From NCBI GenBank assembly GCA_025617745.1, contig CM046853.1, positions 53,283,021-53,347,020 on the forward strand: 64,000 nt of DNA, in the 5' to 3' direction. The position numbers and the translations under genes are program-made. This document shows positions 45,218 to 56,942 of the stretch, piece by piece. Position 1 is the first letter of the stretch, and every line of letters starts with the position of its first letter. Origin of the DNA: Heliocidaris erythrogramma (Eukaryota > Echinodermata > Echinoidea > Camarodonta > Echinometridae). Below the pieces are notes generated by a model. The model saw only the letters and a list, made by a program, of their open reading frames with translations. It had not been told where the DNA came from and ran no database searches.

Positions 45218-45437
45218 CAGGGGCGTCAATGTGTTTTTCGGAGGGGGGGGGGGGGGCAAAACAGCCTAATAGCACCCTTCATGATGTTTTCAATGCCTCT
45301 TAATTGCCAGCTTCTCCAAGGTAACATGAGTCAGGGAAATATAATTTTTTTTTTTTTTTTTTTTTTTGGGGGGGGGGGCAAAACTATATTATTTGCCCTC
45401 CTACTGCCCACTTACCACCCCATAATCAACGCCCCTG
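45218..45437. mobile_element. Short hAT-like MITE in duplication unit 1
   Basis: Ends CAGGGGCGTCAATG and, inverted, AATCAACGCCCCTG; poly-G and poly-T inside. No matching 8-bp flanks, perhaps because the left flank is a duplication junction. A second copy is at 46713-46929. Confidence 0.6.
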
Positions 45438-46390
45438 GTTGTTATTAGTACCTCAATACAATCAAGGTACACACTTTTTGGTTTAAGAAGCCATTTTCTT
45501 GTGACTTTACTAATTTAGTTTCTTTTGAATAGCCTTGAAAATTTTATCTGTCCAACTGGAAAAACTTTTTTCCTCTTTAAATACTTTTGAGAATTCCCAC
45601 TTATTATTATATTAATATCATTTAAAGAGTCGATGTTAACTATTAATAGGAAACTCTAAATTTCAGTCTTTTTGCAAATTCTAATTGTTGCTTGCTAAAT
45701 TATAAAATACACAATGGATGCTATTTTCTAAACTCTTTCCTCTTTTCTTTCAACAGACATGGATTTCTACTTCAACTCTTCAGTGAAATGGACCCCTGCT
45801 TTGATAAACATCTAAATTTCTTCATATTGAAATCATACCTGGATTCCAGTCTAATATGCATCATTAGAATGGCGGAAGAGGAGTTTTAAACGGGCGCCGC
45901 GGAACGTCTTGGAAAGTGGAGGGGCTTAATTTAATTACTATTCTATCATTGATCTTCAGAGAAAATCCATAATATTCAACACTTTATTTCAGGGATGCCA
46001 CTGTTCAGACAAAAGTAGCAATTCCTACTTTTTCAACGTAAGTTTAGCCATATAAAACCACTGTTTATGTAGTACCCAAGGGCCCATTCTAGATGATTTT
46101 CCCACTTTTTTATCAATTCTAATTGGCATCCCTGTTATTTAGATTCAAACTATAGAATTAGATCTCTGTGTGTGTTTCTCCTGCCCCCCCCTTTTTTTTT
46201 TAGTTAGACTTTTAATACTATTAATATGCAATATACATGTACCAACTAAAAGGAAGATGAATCATTTGATTTATATTTCTTAGAAGTGTCAACAAGACTC
46301 ACATTTGTAAACAAATTTGTAGGCATTTTACTCCCAGTGTTAAAGATCGTATGCTCGATCTGTAATGAAAAACACAAGTCAGAAAAAATT

Positions 46391-46463
46391 GGAACCAGCG
46401 GGATTCGAACCGGTCATCTACTGCTTTCCGGGCAGCGACTTAACCACCAGGCTATTCTGGTTC
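46391..46463 (-). tRNA. tRNA-like sequence, minus strand (mobile element copy)
   Basis: On the minus strand, 73 nt with the same 7-bp acceptor stem GAACCAG / CTGGTTC as 32248-32320, and B box GGTTCGAATCC. Flanked by the direct repeats of the 408-bp element family. Repeated at 47883-47955. Confidence 0.4.
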
Positions 46464-46712
46464 ACGGCCAAGTCACGATGAACTGGAATCAAATACCCAA
46501 GATCCTCTTCTTTCTGACTCATTAATATTCAACAGTCCGCCGTAGACAGTGGTTAGTAAACGAAGAAGCTTGATGGGAGGAATTTTAATTTGTAAACAAA
46601 TTAAAATAGGCATTTTACTCCCAGTGTTAAAGATCTTATGCTCGATCTGTAATGAAAAACACAAGTCAGAAAAAATTGGAACCAGCTGGTTCCAATTTTT
46701 CAGGGGCGTTTT

Positions 46713-48190
46713 CAGGGGCGTCAATGTGTTTTTCGGAGGGGGGGGGGGGGCAAAACAGCCTAATAGCACCCTTCATGATGTTTTCAATGCCTCTTAATTG
46801 CCAGCTTCTCCAAGGTAACATGAGTCAGGGAAATATAATTTTTTTTTTTTTTTTGGGGGGGGGGGGGGGCAAAACTATATTATTTGCCCTCCTACTGCCC
46901 ACTTACCACCCCATAATCAACGCCCCTGGTTGTTATTAGTACCTCAATACAATCAAGGTACACACTTTTTGGTTTAAGAAGCCATTTTCTTGTGACTTTA
47001 CTAATTTAGTTTCTTTTGAATAGCCTTGAAAATTTTATCTGTCCAACTGGAAAAACTTTTTTCCTCTTTAAATACTTTTGAGAATTCCCACTTATTATTA
47101 TATTAATATCATTTAAAGAGTCGATGTTAACTATTAATAGGAAACTCTTAAATTTCAGTCTTTTTGCAAATTCTAATTGTTGCTTGCTAAATTATAAAAT
47201 ACACAATGGATGCTATTTTCTAAACTCTTTCCTCTTTTCTTTCAACAGACATGGATTTCTACTTCAACTCTTCAGTGAAATGGACCCCTGCTTTGATAAA
47301 CATCTAAATTTCTTCATATTGAAATCATACCTGGATTCCAGTCTAATATGCATCATTAGAATGGCGGAAGAGGAGTTTTAAACGGGCGCCGCGGAACGTC
47401 TTGGAAAGTGGAGGGGCTTAATTTAATTACTATTCTATCATTGATCTTCAGAGAAAATCCATAATATTCAACACTTTATTTCAGGGATGCCACTGTTCAG
47501 ACAAAAGTAGCAATTCCTACTTTTTCAACGTAAGTTTAGCCATATAAAACCACTGTTTATGTAGTACCCAAGGGCCCATTCTAGATGATTTTCCCACTTT
47601 TTTATCAATTCTAATTGGCATCCCTGTTATTTAGATTCAAACTATAGAATTAGATCTCTGTGTGTGTTTCTCCTGCCCCCCCCCTTTTTTTTTAGTTAGA
47701 CTTTTAATACTATTAATATGCAATATACATGTACCAACTAAAAGGAAGATGAATCATTTGATTTATATTTCTTAGAAGTGTCAACAAGACTCACATTTGT
47801 AAACAAATTTGTAGGCATTTTACTCCCAGTGTTAAAGATCGTATGCTCGATCTGTAATGAAAAACACAAGTCAGAAAAAATTGGAACCAGCGGGATTCGA
47901 ACCGGTCATCTACTGCTTTCCGGGCAGCGACTTAACCACCAGGCTATTCTGGTTCACGGCCAAGTCACGATGAACTGGAATCAAATACCCAAGATCCTCT
48001 TCTTTCTGACTCATTAATATTCAACAGTCCGCCGTAGACAGTGGTTAGTAAACGAAGAAGCTTGATGGGAGGAATTTTAATTTGTAAACAAATTAAAATA
48101 GGCATTTTACTCCCAGTGTTAAAGATCTTATGCTCGATCTGTAATGAAAAACACAAGTCAGAAAAAATTGGAACCAGCTGGTTCCAATTT
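46713..48190 (+). repeat. 1.49-kb tandem duplication, unit 2
   Basis: Near-identical to unit 1. The junction carries a 12-bp stub CAGGGGCGTTTT (46701-46712) before the full CAGGGGCGTCAATG. Unit 2 ends in the inverted structure at 48060-48300. Confidence 0.88.
47883..47955 (-). tRNA. tRNA-like sequence, minus strand, second duplication unit
   Basis: Same 73-nt tRNA-like sequence as 46391-46463, carried by the tandem duplication. Not a credible independent gene. Confidence 0.4.
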
Positions 48191-48305
48191 TTTCTGACTT
48201 GTGTTTTTCATTACAGATCGAGCATACGATCTTTAACACTGGGAGTAAAATGCCTAAAAATTGTTTAAAATTAAAATTCCTCCCATCAAGGTTCTTCGTT
48301 TAAAG
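48045..48305. repeat. Large imperfect palindrome of the tRNA-element direct repeat
   Basis: The left arm (about 48050-48178) is an inverted copy and the right arm (about 48180-48303) a forward copy of the 117-bp repeat of the 32039 element. They meet at GGAACCAGCTGGTTCC, a perfect 16-bp palindrome near 48171-48186. This suggests two insertions in opposite orientation or a fold-back rearrangement. Confidence 0.75.
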
Positions 48306-51300
48306 ACTCACATTATCTGTTTTTCAAGAGTAACATGGTGTGCGTATTGAACATGGAAATTAGATGGTCATTTATTTCTTTTATTATTTCTTCTTTTGTG
48401 GGGTGTAGTGGTAAAAAGTTAATAGTATCTATTTCTCCAGTGTAAATTCAATAATTTACCTCTTGAATAGGGATTGAAATTAATAATGTATGATTCATTT
48501 ATATTGAAATTCATTTTTTTAATGCATGTACATATTTGTACTACTGTCAAGAAAAGAATTATTATTTGACCATGACAAGTCAGTTGTAATAGAACTCATG
48601 AAAGAGTATGACTGCAGATAAATGATGGGTTTATTTAAGAAGTAATACAATGTCTAAACATCTCTATAGACTGTTACCATTTCTGCATGTACAAAAATAT
48701 TCATTAAAAAGTGAGAAAATCTAACTATTCCCGAATTGACGTGTGCATAAAATTACACCTTAAATCTTGATTGTAAGAAAGATAATTGTTATTGAAAATT
48801 TGCATGTGAACATGATAAAGGTCCTCTCACGTTATATCAATGACATGAACCATATGGGGATGGGGGTGTGATCGAGGTGCGTATGAGAGAGAGAGAGAGA
48901 TAAAAAGAGAGAGAGAGAGGGATGAAAAAAAGATGAGAAAAGGTGAAATAGAAGATTTTATGATTTTTTTAATTTTTTTTAATTTTTTTTTTTTTTTTTT
49001 TTTTTTGGGGGGGGGGGGGTAGCCAGCCCTCCAAGATTTTTTTCCCCTCCAAAATGAACCAGGACGTGTGATCGAGGTGTGTGTATGAGAGAGAGAGAGG
49101 GAGAGAGAGAAAGGGGAGGGAAGAAAAAAGATGAGGAAAGGTGAAAGAAGATTTGATGAAAATGGGGGAGGGGAATTTTTTTTAGATAGCCCTTCGAGAA
49201 TTTTTTTTCCTCCCCCAAAATTCGGGGGGTGGGGCGGGGGTTACCAGATTTGATGAGGTCCAGTTTCCTCCATAATTCTCTGACAAGCAAAATATGAATT
49301 TCAAAAAAGGTTATATGTTATAAAAGAAAGGGGTGGCACACTTAAATAGGCTTATACTTGTCTTTCAAAAAAAAATAGAGGGGGGGGGGTCAAAAGCTGT
49401 TAGGGGGCAGTCTGTCCCCTTGCCCACCCCCACCCCGGGTATGCTAGGGGGGGGGGGGGGGGGGGTGAGAAAGAGGGAAAGAAAGTAAAGAATAAAAATG
49501 TAATAGTTTTCGGGTCAACTAAAATGGCCGAATTTTCAAGGTTCATAATTCTCTTTGAAAGGTACAATTATAAGATTCACAAATTGGTATCAATGCGAAA
49601 GTTGCCCCTCAAGAAAATCAAAGGATACCTCTTCTTCTACACCGGCTGATATTTTATTCTTACCTTAATTTGGCCTTCAATTATTATACACACTCCCCCT
49701 CCCCCTTTTTTTTTTATAACATTATCCTACTGGTCAAAGATAGTAAATTTATTAAAAAGTAATTTGAAAAATTACTTATTATGAATGTAAAAGTTTTTTT
49801 CTCTTAATTCATGAGATTTGATAAATTTAATGTGAACAACATGTATTTATCTTCTTCATAACTACGGTATACAACTCATTGAACTCGACCAAGTTTTGTG
49901 CTGACTGATCACATGTTGGGACCTAATTATCATAAAGATTTAATGACACCATATGAATGACGCCCATTCGTCAATTATCGATGCGCCGTCATTAGCCAAG
50001 TGATGAATACATTAGCATACATGAATAGATTAGGCGGATTTGACCTTTCTTAATGCGCATGCGTGACACTGATCCACATTTATATTTTACCTGTGTGTAA
50101 AGCATATACACTGTAGGGGAGCATCGTACAAAATGAATAATGCATCGGGGGCTTCGGGCGCGTTCAAATCGTGCCCAAATGTTACAGCGTAATGGCGGCC
50201 GCTTTAGGGGCTTGGGCTGTCCCGTTGATGGGTCACATGGGGACACATGGACCCACCAACATCTGTGAAGTCTCGATCTTTCCCGGAGACAGCCGCCTTT
50301 AACCTACCTACGGGGGAAAAACAGGGGCCCTTGCAGAAGGGAGCCCTTCCTCCTCCTATCATGCCTCCTGGTCAGTCATCTAAGTGTACTTAACAATAGC
50401 GTACATAGAATTTGTTTAAAATTGTTTAAAGGCGAACTAAGCAACATATACAAATATGCATTTGCATATACGGTACATGATTACATAATAATTACATAAA
50501 CCCACACATTATACATACATACACATGCATGTAGAATTAAATAAATTTTGAGTATTTTTCCCCATTTCCGTACAAGCTTCTCTCTTTCATTCTCTTCTCT
50601 CCCTTCTCCAGAAACAAGTGCTGTTTAATTCCTTTTTTCTCCTTCTTTTCTAACAATGTGTATCATGATATGCATACATTGTGTAGAGATACTGCATTGA
50701 TTTCTTAAAAGTCATACATTTAGATTAGTTCAGTTTTACGTAATTGTTAGAGAGTAATGCATAGCGATCTGTTAAGTGAAGGTTATAGTTGCAAGATATT
50801 GTGAGCTGTTAGAAATCAAATGGAAGATGTTACTTAAATTAGTTATTTCTACTTTCTTTTTATTATTTATCATTATGAAGTATTTGGCGTCACCTGTGCC
50901 TGGGAGGGGAAAAGCGAACTGAATCACTGTAACCAGAAGGTAGCTGAATTAGCCTTCTCTCAAGACACAATGATTTTCTGATAAAGTGTCTAATTAGGGC
51001 CTGTGCTTGCAGACTACTCCACCGGCAGCGTAATTCCCGTTGCACACGAGGCTTCTTTTCGATTGTGTTATTAAGACATTTAAATCAGTTTAAAATCGTA
51101 GACAATCGCAGGTCTGCTCTGACGTCACGATTCGGAGCCGATTTGGCCTTTCCTCGGACTGGAAGGCTCGTAATAGGCCGTACTTTCGATTTTACTCTCT
51201 ATGTAACTATTCAGTACCTCAATCAAACATATTTTATGTGTTTAACTATTTATATATAATGCTATAACATATTTCAAAATCGGATCGTAGACCGATCGTA

Positions 51301-51561
51301 TAGTGTGCGGTGGGCTTTAGCACCAATGATAATATTTAGTGCATGTGCCAGTAATTCAACTTTAATGTTTTTAAAGTTCATTTTTCATTCACTTATTATT
51401 CAATGTGAAACTTACAAAATGGCGCGTCAGAGACCGCGCCAGTCGCTGACACAGACAGTACTGCATGCATCATCAAAGGACGTATCGTCTCCAACTAGCA
51501 TTTCATGACCCCATTGAAATCCTATCAATGGCTCTCTTCTCATTTTCTTTTTTTCGTACAG
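48306..51561. other. A2 intron 2, last part
   Basis: Two related purine-rich blocks, each starting GTGTGATCGAGGTG and running into (GA)n, lie at 48867-48962 and 49064-49161. Poly-T, poly-G and poly-C runs lie at 48975-49020, 49380-49390 and 49448-49466. A CpG-rich patch around 50110-50230 shares GAATAATGCAT and TCGGGGGCTTCGGG words with the complement of 43005-43075. No exon was recognised. Confidence 0.45.
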
Positions 51562-51950
51562 GGAAGAGCAAAGTTGGGGTGATCGCTCATGATTTTCCCG
51601 AGGAGGCACGCACGGCAGAAAACCTTGCTTCAAGGATGGAATCGTTCCGCAACACACAAGAGACCACGTTTAAAAGTTCATCCGTAGTTCTAATCGGCGG
51701 TCGTCTCAGTCAGGTTCCCATACAGCTGAATCAAGGACAACTTAAAGAGCTAAAACTATTCTTTCGTTTCGCTTCGTCCCCACCTCTTCAGGAGGTTGCA
51801 AATGTTTGCGTGAGGAGACGGAAATGCATGTTATGCTTTCCCTGCGTCCTATGCTTTTTGAGATGTTCTTGGCACAGGCGGGATGTGGGATGCGTTGCTT
51901 ACTCCACCGCTGAAGTGAATTATGATGACCCCCCTTATACTATCAACTGA
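51562..51950 (+). CDS. Paralogue A2, exon 3 (second half of core plus Cys-rich tail)
   Basis: The acceptor TTTTTCGTACAG joins G|GG (Gly107); TGA at 51948-51950. Residues 108-176 read KSKVGVIAHDF, helix ENLASRMESF, strand VVLIGGRL (about 148-155), helix GQLKELKLFFR. The tail 189-217 has seven cysteines in the same spacing as A1 (CVRRRKCMLC, then CFPCVLC as the centre) and no second run of adjacent cysteines. Total 235 residues for exons 33210, 39722 and 51562. The 11.6-kb second intron is long, so an alternative is that this exon belongs to a separate copy whose own exon 2 is missing; phase and sequence both favour A2. Confidence 0.82.
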
Positions 51951-53049
51951 TACAACGACGTAATAAACTAATCTACCAAAGTAACATCTCCAAAAGCAAT
52001 CACATGGCAGTAGAAGAGAAAGACAATTTAGAAGAAACTTAAATTAAAATTCCTTAAGCCATTTAATCATTATTACAATTTTCAGATTGAGTTCTCGAGT
52101 GGCTCATCTTTGTCAAAGAAAAGAAGAAAGAAGAACAAGAAGAACCTTGAGTCAGTCGAAAATCATCTCTATATCTGGGACTACCCCCAAAGTCAATGAG
52201 ATCAGGATTGTTTTCAGGAGCGAGATGGGGGTAAATTTTATTTCATCAAAGTTATCCAGGACATGAAGTAATCAAGAAAGTCATTGATCACGCCTGTTTT
52301 TTTTATTTTTTGTATTCCGTATATTCATTCTAAAGTGGCGTTACTGAACCTAAGATTGACTAAAGGAAATTGATCCAAAGGAACAGAAAGGACCATTTAT
52401 TTAAATCTATAAACTGGTATTTGGCACTTATTTTTCTAATGTATGCCTGTCTGAAATTTGGACAATAACAGAAGTAAAACAACAACAGAACAAGGAAAAA
52501 ATAAACTGGGGGATGTTAGTTCCTATTTTTGCTTTTCAACGTGAAATAATATCTATGAATTCTAAGCTAATCTAAAAATAATATCAGGATTTGAGGCAGC
52601 ATAAAGAATATTCACTGATTCAATAAACTGACCGAAATTATCTACGTTTTTGATATAATGGAAGTTCATTGGAAGATTTGCATGCAGCGTATAAAGTACT
52701 TTTTATCATAAAATTTTATTTCAGTCTTTTAAATTTGTAAATACATGTAAACTATGTTGTTTTTTGTAATTTGGAGCATATGTAGTTATAGACTGGATCA
52801 AGATTATGTCACTGTCAAGATTATGTCATTGTCATGGTAATTATATACCAGATCAATGCTCGTCAATGAAATATTTATTAGATGTCATTTCACGTTCTAT
52901 AGTATGGCTTTAATCAGCAATCAGCTTCCACATCACTCCTTATTTAAATTTCTTCATGTAAATATTCTGCTATTCTGATATGTAATGAGAAATTCGTATT
53001 TGCGAAGGCTCTGACGTTTAAGCAAATTTAAGAGAAAGATAAACGGCTC
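51951..53049. other. 3' flank of A2, nothing recognised
   Basis: AT-rich sequence after the A2 stop codon with no element ends or ORFs of note. Confidence 0.5.
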
Positions 53050-53870
53050 GTAGCAAACAATTTTTGAGGCAGAAAGTTATAGTTCGACGCCCTGACTGCT
53101 TTTCAGTTATTTGGACGCAATACTGCACTGTATGTGACAGGGGTTGATGCAGGGAGGGGGAGTTTCCCCCTTCCCGCGCGAAGCGCGAAAGCTCTGACTT
53201 TTTAGCATTTTTTTTTAGGGCGGAATGTTAGTTCACTGCCCTGGCTGCTTTTCAGTTATTTTGGACGCAATACTGCACTGTATGTAACAGGGGTGGGTGC
53301 AGAGAGGGGGAGTTTCCCCCTTCCAGCGCGAAAGCTCTGACGTTTTAGCAAATTTAAGAGAAAGATAAACGGCTCGTAGCAAACAATTTTTTGATGCGGA
53401 AAGTTATAGTTCGATGCCCCGACTGCTTTTCAGTTATTTGGACGGAATACTGCACTGTATGTGACAAGGGTTGGTGCAGTGAGGCGGAGTCCCCCCCCCC
53501 CTTCCCGCGTGAAGCGCGAAAGCTCTGACGTTTTAGCAAATTTAAGAGAAAGATAAACGGCTCGTAGCAAACAATTTTTGAGGCAGAAAGTTGTAGTTCG
53601 ACGCCCCGACTGCTTTTCAGTTATTTGTACGCAATACTGCACTGTATGTGACAAGGGTTGGTGCAGTGAGGGGGAGTTCCCCCCCCCCCCCCTTCCCGCG
53701 TGAAGCGCGAAAGCTCTGACGTTTTAGCATCTTTTTTTTTTTTAGGCGGAATGTTACTTCACCGCCCTGGCTGCTTTTCAGTTATTTTGGACGCAATACT
53801 GCACTGTATGTAACAGGTGTGGGTGCAGGGAGGGGGGGGGGGGTCCCCCTTCCCGCGCGAAGCTCGAAGG
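53050..53870. repeat. Minisatellite of about 150-187-bp units
   Basis: Five units, marked by CTGCTTTTCAGTTATTT-GGACG after 53090, 53240, 53420, 53610 and 53770. Two unit types alternate: one with TTTAAGAGAAAGATAAACGG, the other with a T-rich TTTTTTTTTAGG-CGGAATGTTA segment. Each carries a CCCGCGCGAAGCGCGAAAGC palindrome. Non-coding. Confidence 0.8.
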
Positions 53871-54270
53871 AACTAACGAAAATATAGGCTTGAGAAAGAG
53901 TCGAGAAATTCAGCAACCTGAAGTTGAGATTTCTTTCAAAAGTTGAACCTTGCAAATGCTGTTTTATACACTTTATCCTATATTGGGAGCGCAATATTTA
54001 GCAGGAGTCATATGAAACTTACATGATAATTATATAGCGAGCAAAAAAATTACATCTTTATTTTTTCAAACTTTTTGAGCCCTTTAATAACTATATACTG
54101 GGGGAGCGAAACTACGAGATCCTGAAAGAAAATAATTATGCGAAGGAGCAAAGCGACCGAGCTTTGGAAAATTTTCGCATTTCAAACTTTCAAAACTTAG
54201 ATTTCTAGTGCATTTACCCAGTGGATTTGGGGGCACTCGATCCGTAAAGATTATGATGTTTCTTCTGATC

Positions 54271-54820
54271 ACCACAAACACCTTCTTCCCGTCCCTAGAT
54301 GTAATTCAAATTTAAGACAGCTTCGTAACATGACTGGCTTCCCTACAATTAAATGCAATACAGAGCGATATCGAAAATCCACCATCCCTCACCTTGCCAG
54401 AATCTTGAAATAAACCCCCCCCCCCCACGCTTTGCATCCCAAACATTTTCACTTCTCAGATTCCATACCTAGATGTAATGACTCAATTTACATGGTTATG
54501 GCTTTCTAACTTGGTTATATTTATGTATTGCTCCCAAATCTTCTCCTTTCTATCTATCTCCTTCCTTCTTTCTCTTCCCTTTTCTTTCCTATTCTTTACT
54601 TTTTCTTTCTTTCTCTCACTTTTCACACTTGTTATCTTATTATTTGTGTAGCGTAAATCTTAGTATTTTTGTTTTGCTTCCAATTATGTATCTTTTCATA
54701 TATTTGATGCGATTCTATTGTATATATGCACATATATATTTGATTGTAAATTGACCCCTTCAGCCCCTGTGCTGCTGGTCAATCATCATATACCATAATA
54801 AATAAATAAATAAATAAATT
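54271..54820 (+). pseudogene. LINE 3' fragment with (AAATA)n tail
   Basis: Frame FLPVPRCNSNLRQLRNMTG followed by YRKSTIPHLARILK and a stop (54411) is the C-terminus of a LINE ORF2. A 3' UTR with pyrimidine-rich DNA (54540-54615) ends in tandem AAATA/AATA units at 54798-54819, just before the next Helentron-like element. Confidence 0.65.
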
Positions 54821-54826
54821 CTTCAT

Positions 54827-56942
54827 TATGCCTCCGCCCACCGTAGGTGGTGCCGGAGGCATTATGTTTTCGGGTCGTCCGTCCGTCCGTCCGTCCGTCC
54901 CCTTTTCGTTCTCGTGATAACTTCAACAGTTTTTTTGGATCAGTTTGTAACTTGGCCCATGTATGCATATTGAAGGGACGATGAACTGATTAGATTTTGG
55001 GATCTCAAGGTCAGAGGTCAAAGGTCACAGAGGTAATTATGTACATAAACATGGTTAGTTCTCGTGATAACTGAAGAACTGTTTGACAGATCAGCTTCTC
55101 AATTGGCCCATGTATGTGAGGGACGATGAACTGATTAGATTTTAGGTTCTCAAGGTCAAAGTTCAAAGGTCATTATATACACAAAAATGGTTCATGATAT
55201 ATGGAGTCTATAGGCCTACCTATTTTAGAAATTTCAAGGGGACAGTGATCTATTTGCTATAAAATATCTATTTCCTTGGGGTATTTGATGATTGTAAGTC
55301 ATCAATGGTAAGTTTTTTATTTGTACGGGATGGAAATGAAATGAAATAAATTTTCTGTCTCCTGTGCTTTTTAAGTGAGGTGAGAACTTCAAACTTGGTA
55401 CCAGTATGTATCCCCATAGAAAGAGGAACTGATTAGATTTTGGGGTAGGTAGGTCAAAGTTCAGAGGTCACAGAGGTCAATTTACATGAAATTACATAAA
55501 AATTCTTGGTTTTTAGCACCGTTACCACGATATCTCAAGAACTATCTGAGGTGAGAACTTCAAACTTGGTACCAGTATGTATCCCCATAGAAAGAGGAAA
55601 TGATTAGATTTTGGGGTAGGTAGGTCAAAGTTCAGAGGTCACAGAGGTCAATTTACATGAAATTACATAAAAATTCTTGGTTTTTAGCACCGTTACCACG
55701 ATATCTCAAGAACTATCTGAGGTGAGAACTTCAAACTTGGTACCAGTATGTATCCCCATAGAAAGAGGAACTGATTAGATTTTGGGGTAGGTAGGTCAAA
55801 GTTCAGAGGTCACAGAGGTCAATTTACATGAAATTACATAAAAATTCTTGGTTTTTAGCACCGTTACCACGATATCTCAAGAACTATCTGAGGTGAGAAC
55901 TTCAATCTTGGTACCAGTATGTATCCCCATAGAAAGAGGAACTGATTAGATTTTGGGGTAGGTAGGTCAAAGTTCAGAGGTCACAGAGGTCAATTTACAT
56001 GAAATTACATGGAATTAGTGGTTTTTAGCACCGTTACCGCGATATCTCGAACTATCTGAGGTGAGAACTTCAAACTTGGTACCAGTATGCATACCCATAG
56101 AAAGATGAACTGATTAGATTTTGGGGTAAGTAGGTCAAAGGTCAGAGGTCACAGAGGTCAATTTACATAAAATTACATGAAATTACTGGTTTGTTTCATA
56201 AAATTAATTTTCTAATGCCTTTAATTTTTATGTCACACACACTGTGGTCTTAGTAGAATGAAAAGGCCATGGTGTTCAGACCAAGAGTAGTAATAATTGA
56301 AATTCATTGTCTCAGACGTTTATAGTCTATTAGTAGGGTGGCTGCTGCAGCGGGGTTCGCGGTCAGCCACTCGTGATCATGCATGCGTGTTGTGCGTGTT
56401 GTGTGGCTGAGCTTTGCAGAGCATTTCAAATGCTCTGTAATTTGCATTTCCAATTGCTTTTCATAATAAATTTTACATGAAAACAATTTTTGTTTGTATT
56501 TATTTCTCTTACCTTTCATAGTAGTGAAAGTCTGTATATCTGATAAAAATCCAGGAAATCTAGTGCTAGTTCACAGAGGTCACGTAGTAAAACGTATTTC
56601 AGAAGCAACTACTTCCGTCAATTCGTCAGCTGGCCCTTTCTTTACATTTCCACTTCACTTTTTCTGAATGAAATTTCATACTGATGACATCACCTAAAAG
56701 GGGATAAGATATTTGATAGAATGATCACATATGAAAAAAATTGCAACTTATTTATTTATAAAAAAATATATTTATCAAAAATGAAATGAAATAATTTTTT
56801 TGTCTTTTGTGCATTTTAAGTGAAAAGATTTGTACTTTTGTTGGACCAATCCTTTTAAGAGTGTACATGTATGCCATACATTTCCAATCTGGTGATGGCG
56901 GAGGCATAAATTCCGACCGCGCGCGGTCGAATATTCATCTAG
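54827..56942 (+). mobile_element. Helentron-like (HINE) element with 171-bp minisatellite
   Basis: Left end TATGCCTCCGCCCACC...GCCGGAGGCATTA (hairpin) then (CCGT)n (54880-54900). A 171-bp unit starts at 55380, 55551, 55722 and 55893 (word GTGAGAACTTCAA), with a last shorter unit at 56061. Right side: the complement GGCGGAGGCATA (56898-56909), a perfect 16-bp 3' palindrome CGACCGCGCGCGGTCG (56914-56929) and the CTAG|T end (56939-56942). It sits next to (AAATA)n DNA. No ORF of note. Confidence 0.78.

Larger units (their letters stand above)
45218..46700 (+). repeat. 1.49-kb tandem duplication, unit 1
   Basis: Unit 1 runs from CAGGGGCGTCAATGTG (45218) to GCTGGTTCCAATTTTT (46700). Nearly every line reappears 1492-1495 bp later (45713 matches 47205; 46286 matches 47778) with only homopolymer-length and a few base changes. 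Contents: a hAT-like MITE (45218-45437), unique-looking DNA, and a minus-strand copy of the tRNA-bearing direct-repeat element (46298-46672). Short ORFs present in both units are not supported as genes. Confidence 0.88.

Noticed and set aside
45692..45889. Small ORF repeated at 47124 as a duplicated gene
   Set aside because: Its duplication follows from the 1.49-kb tandem repeat; there is no homology or conserved-codon evidence.
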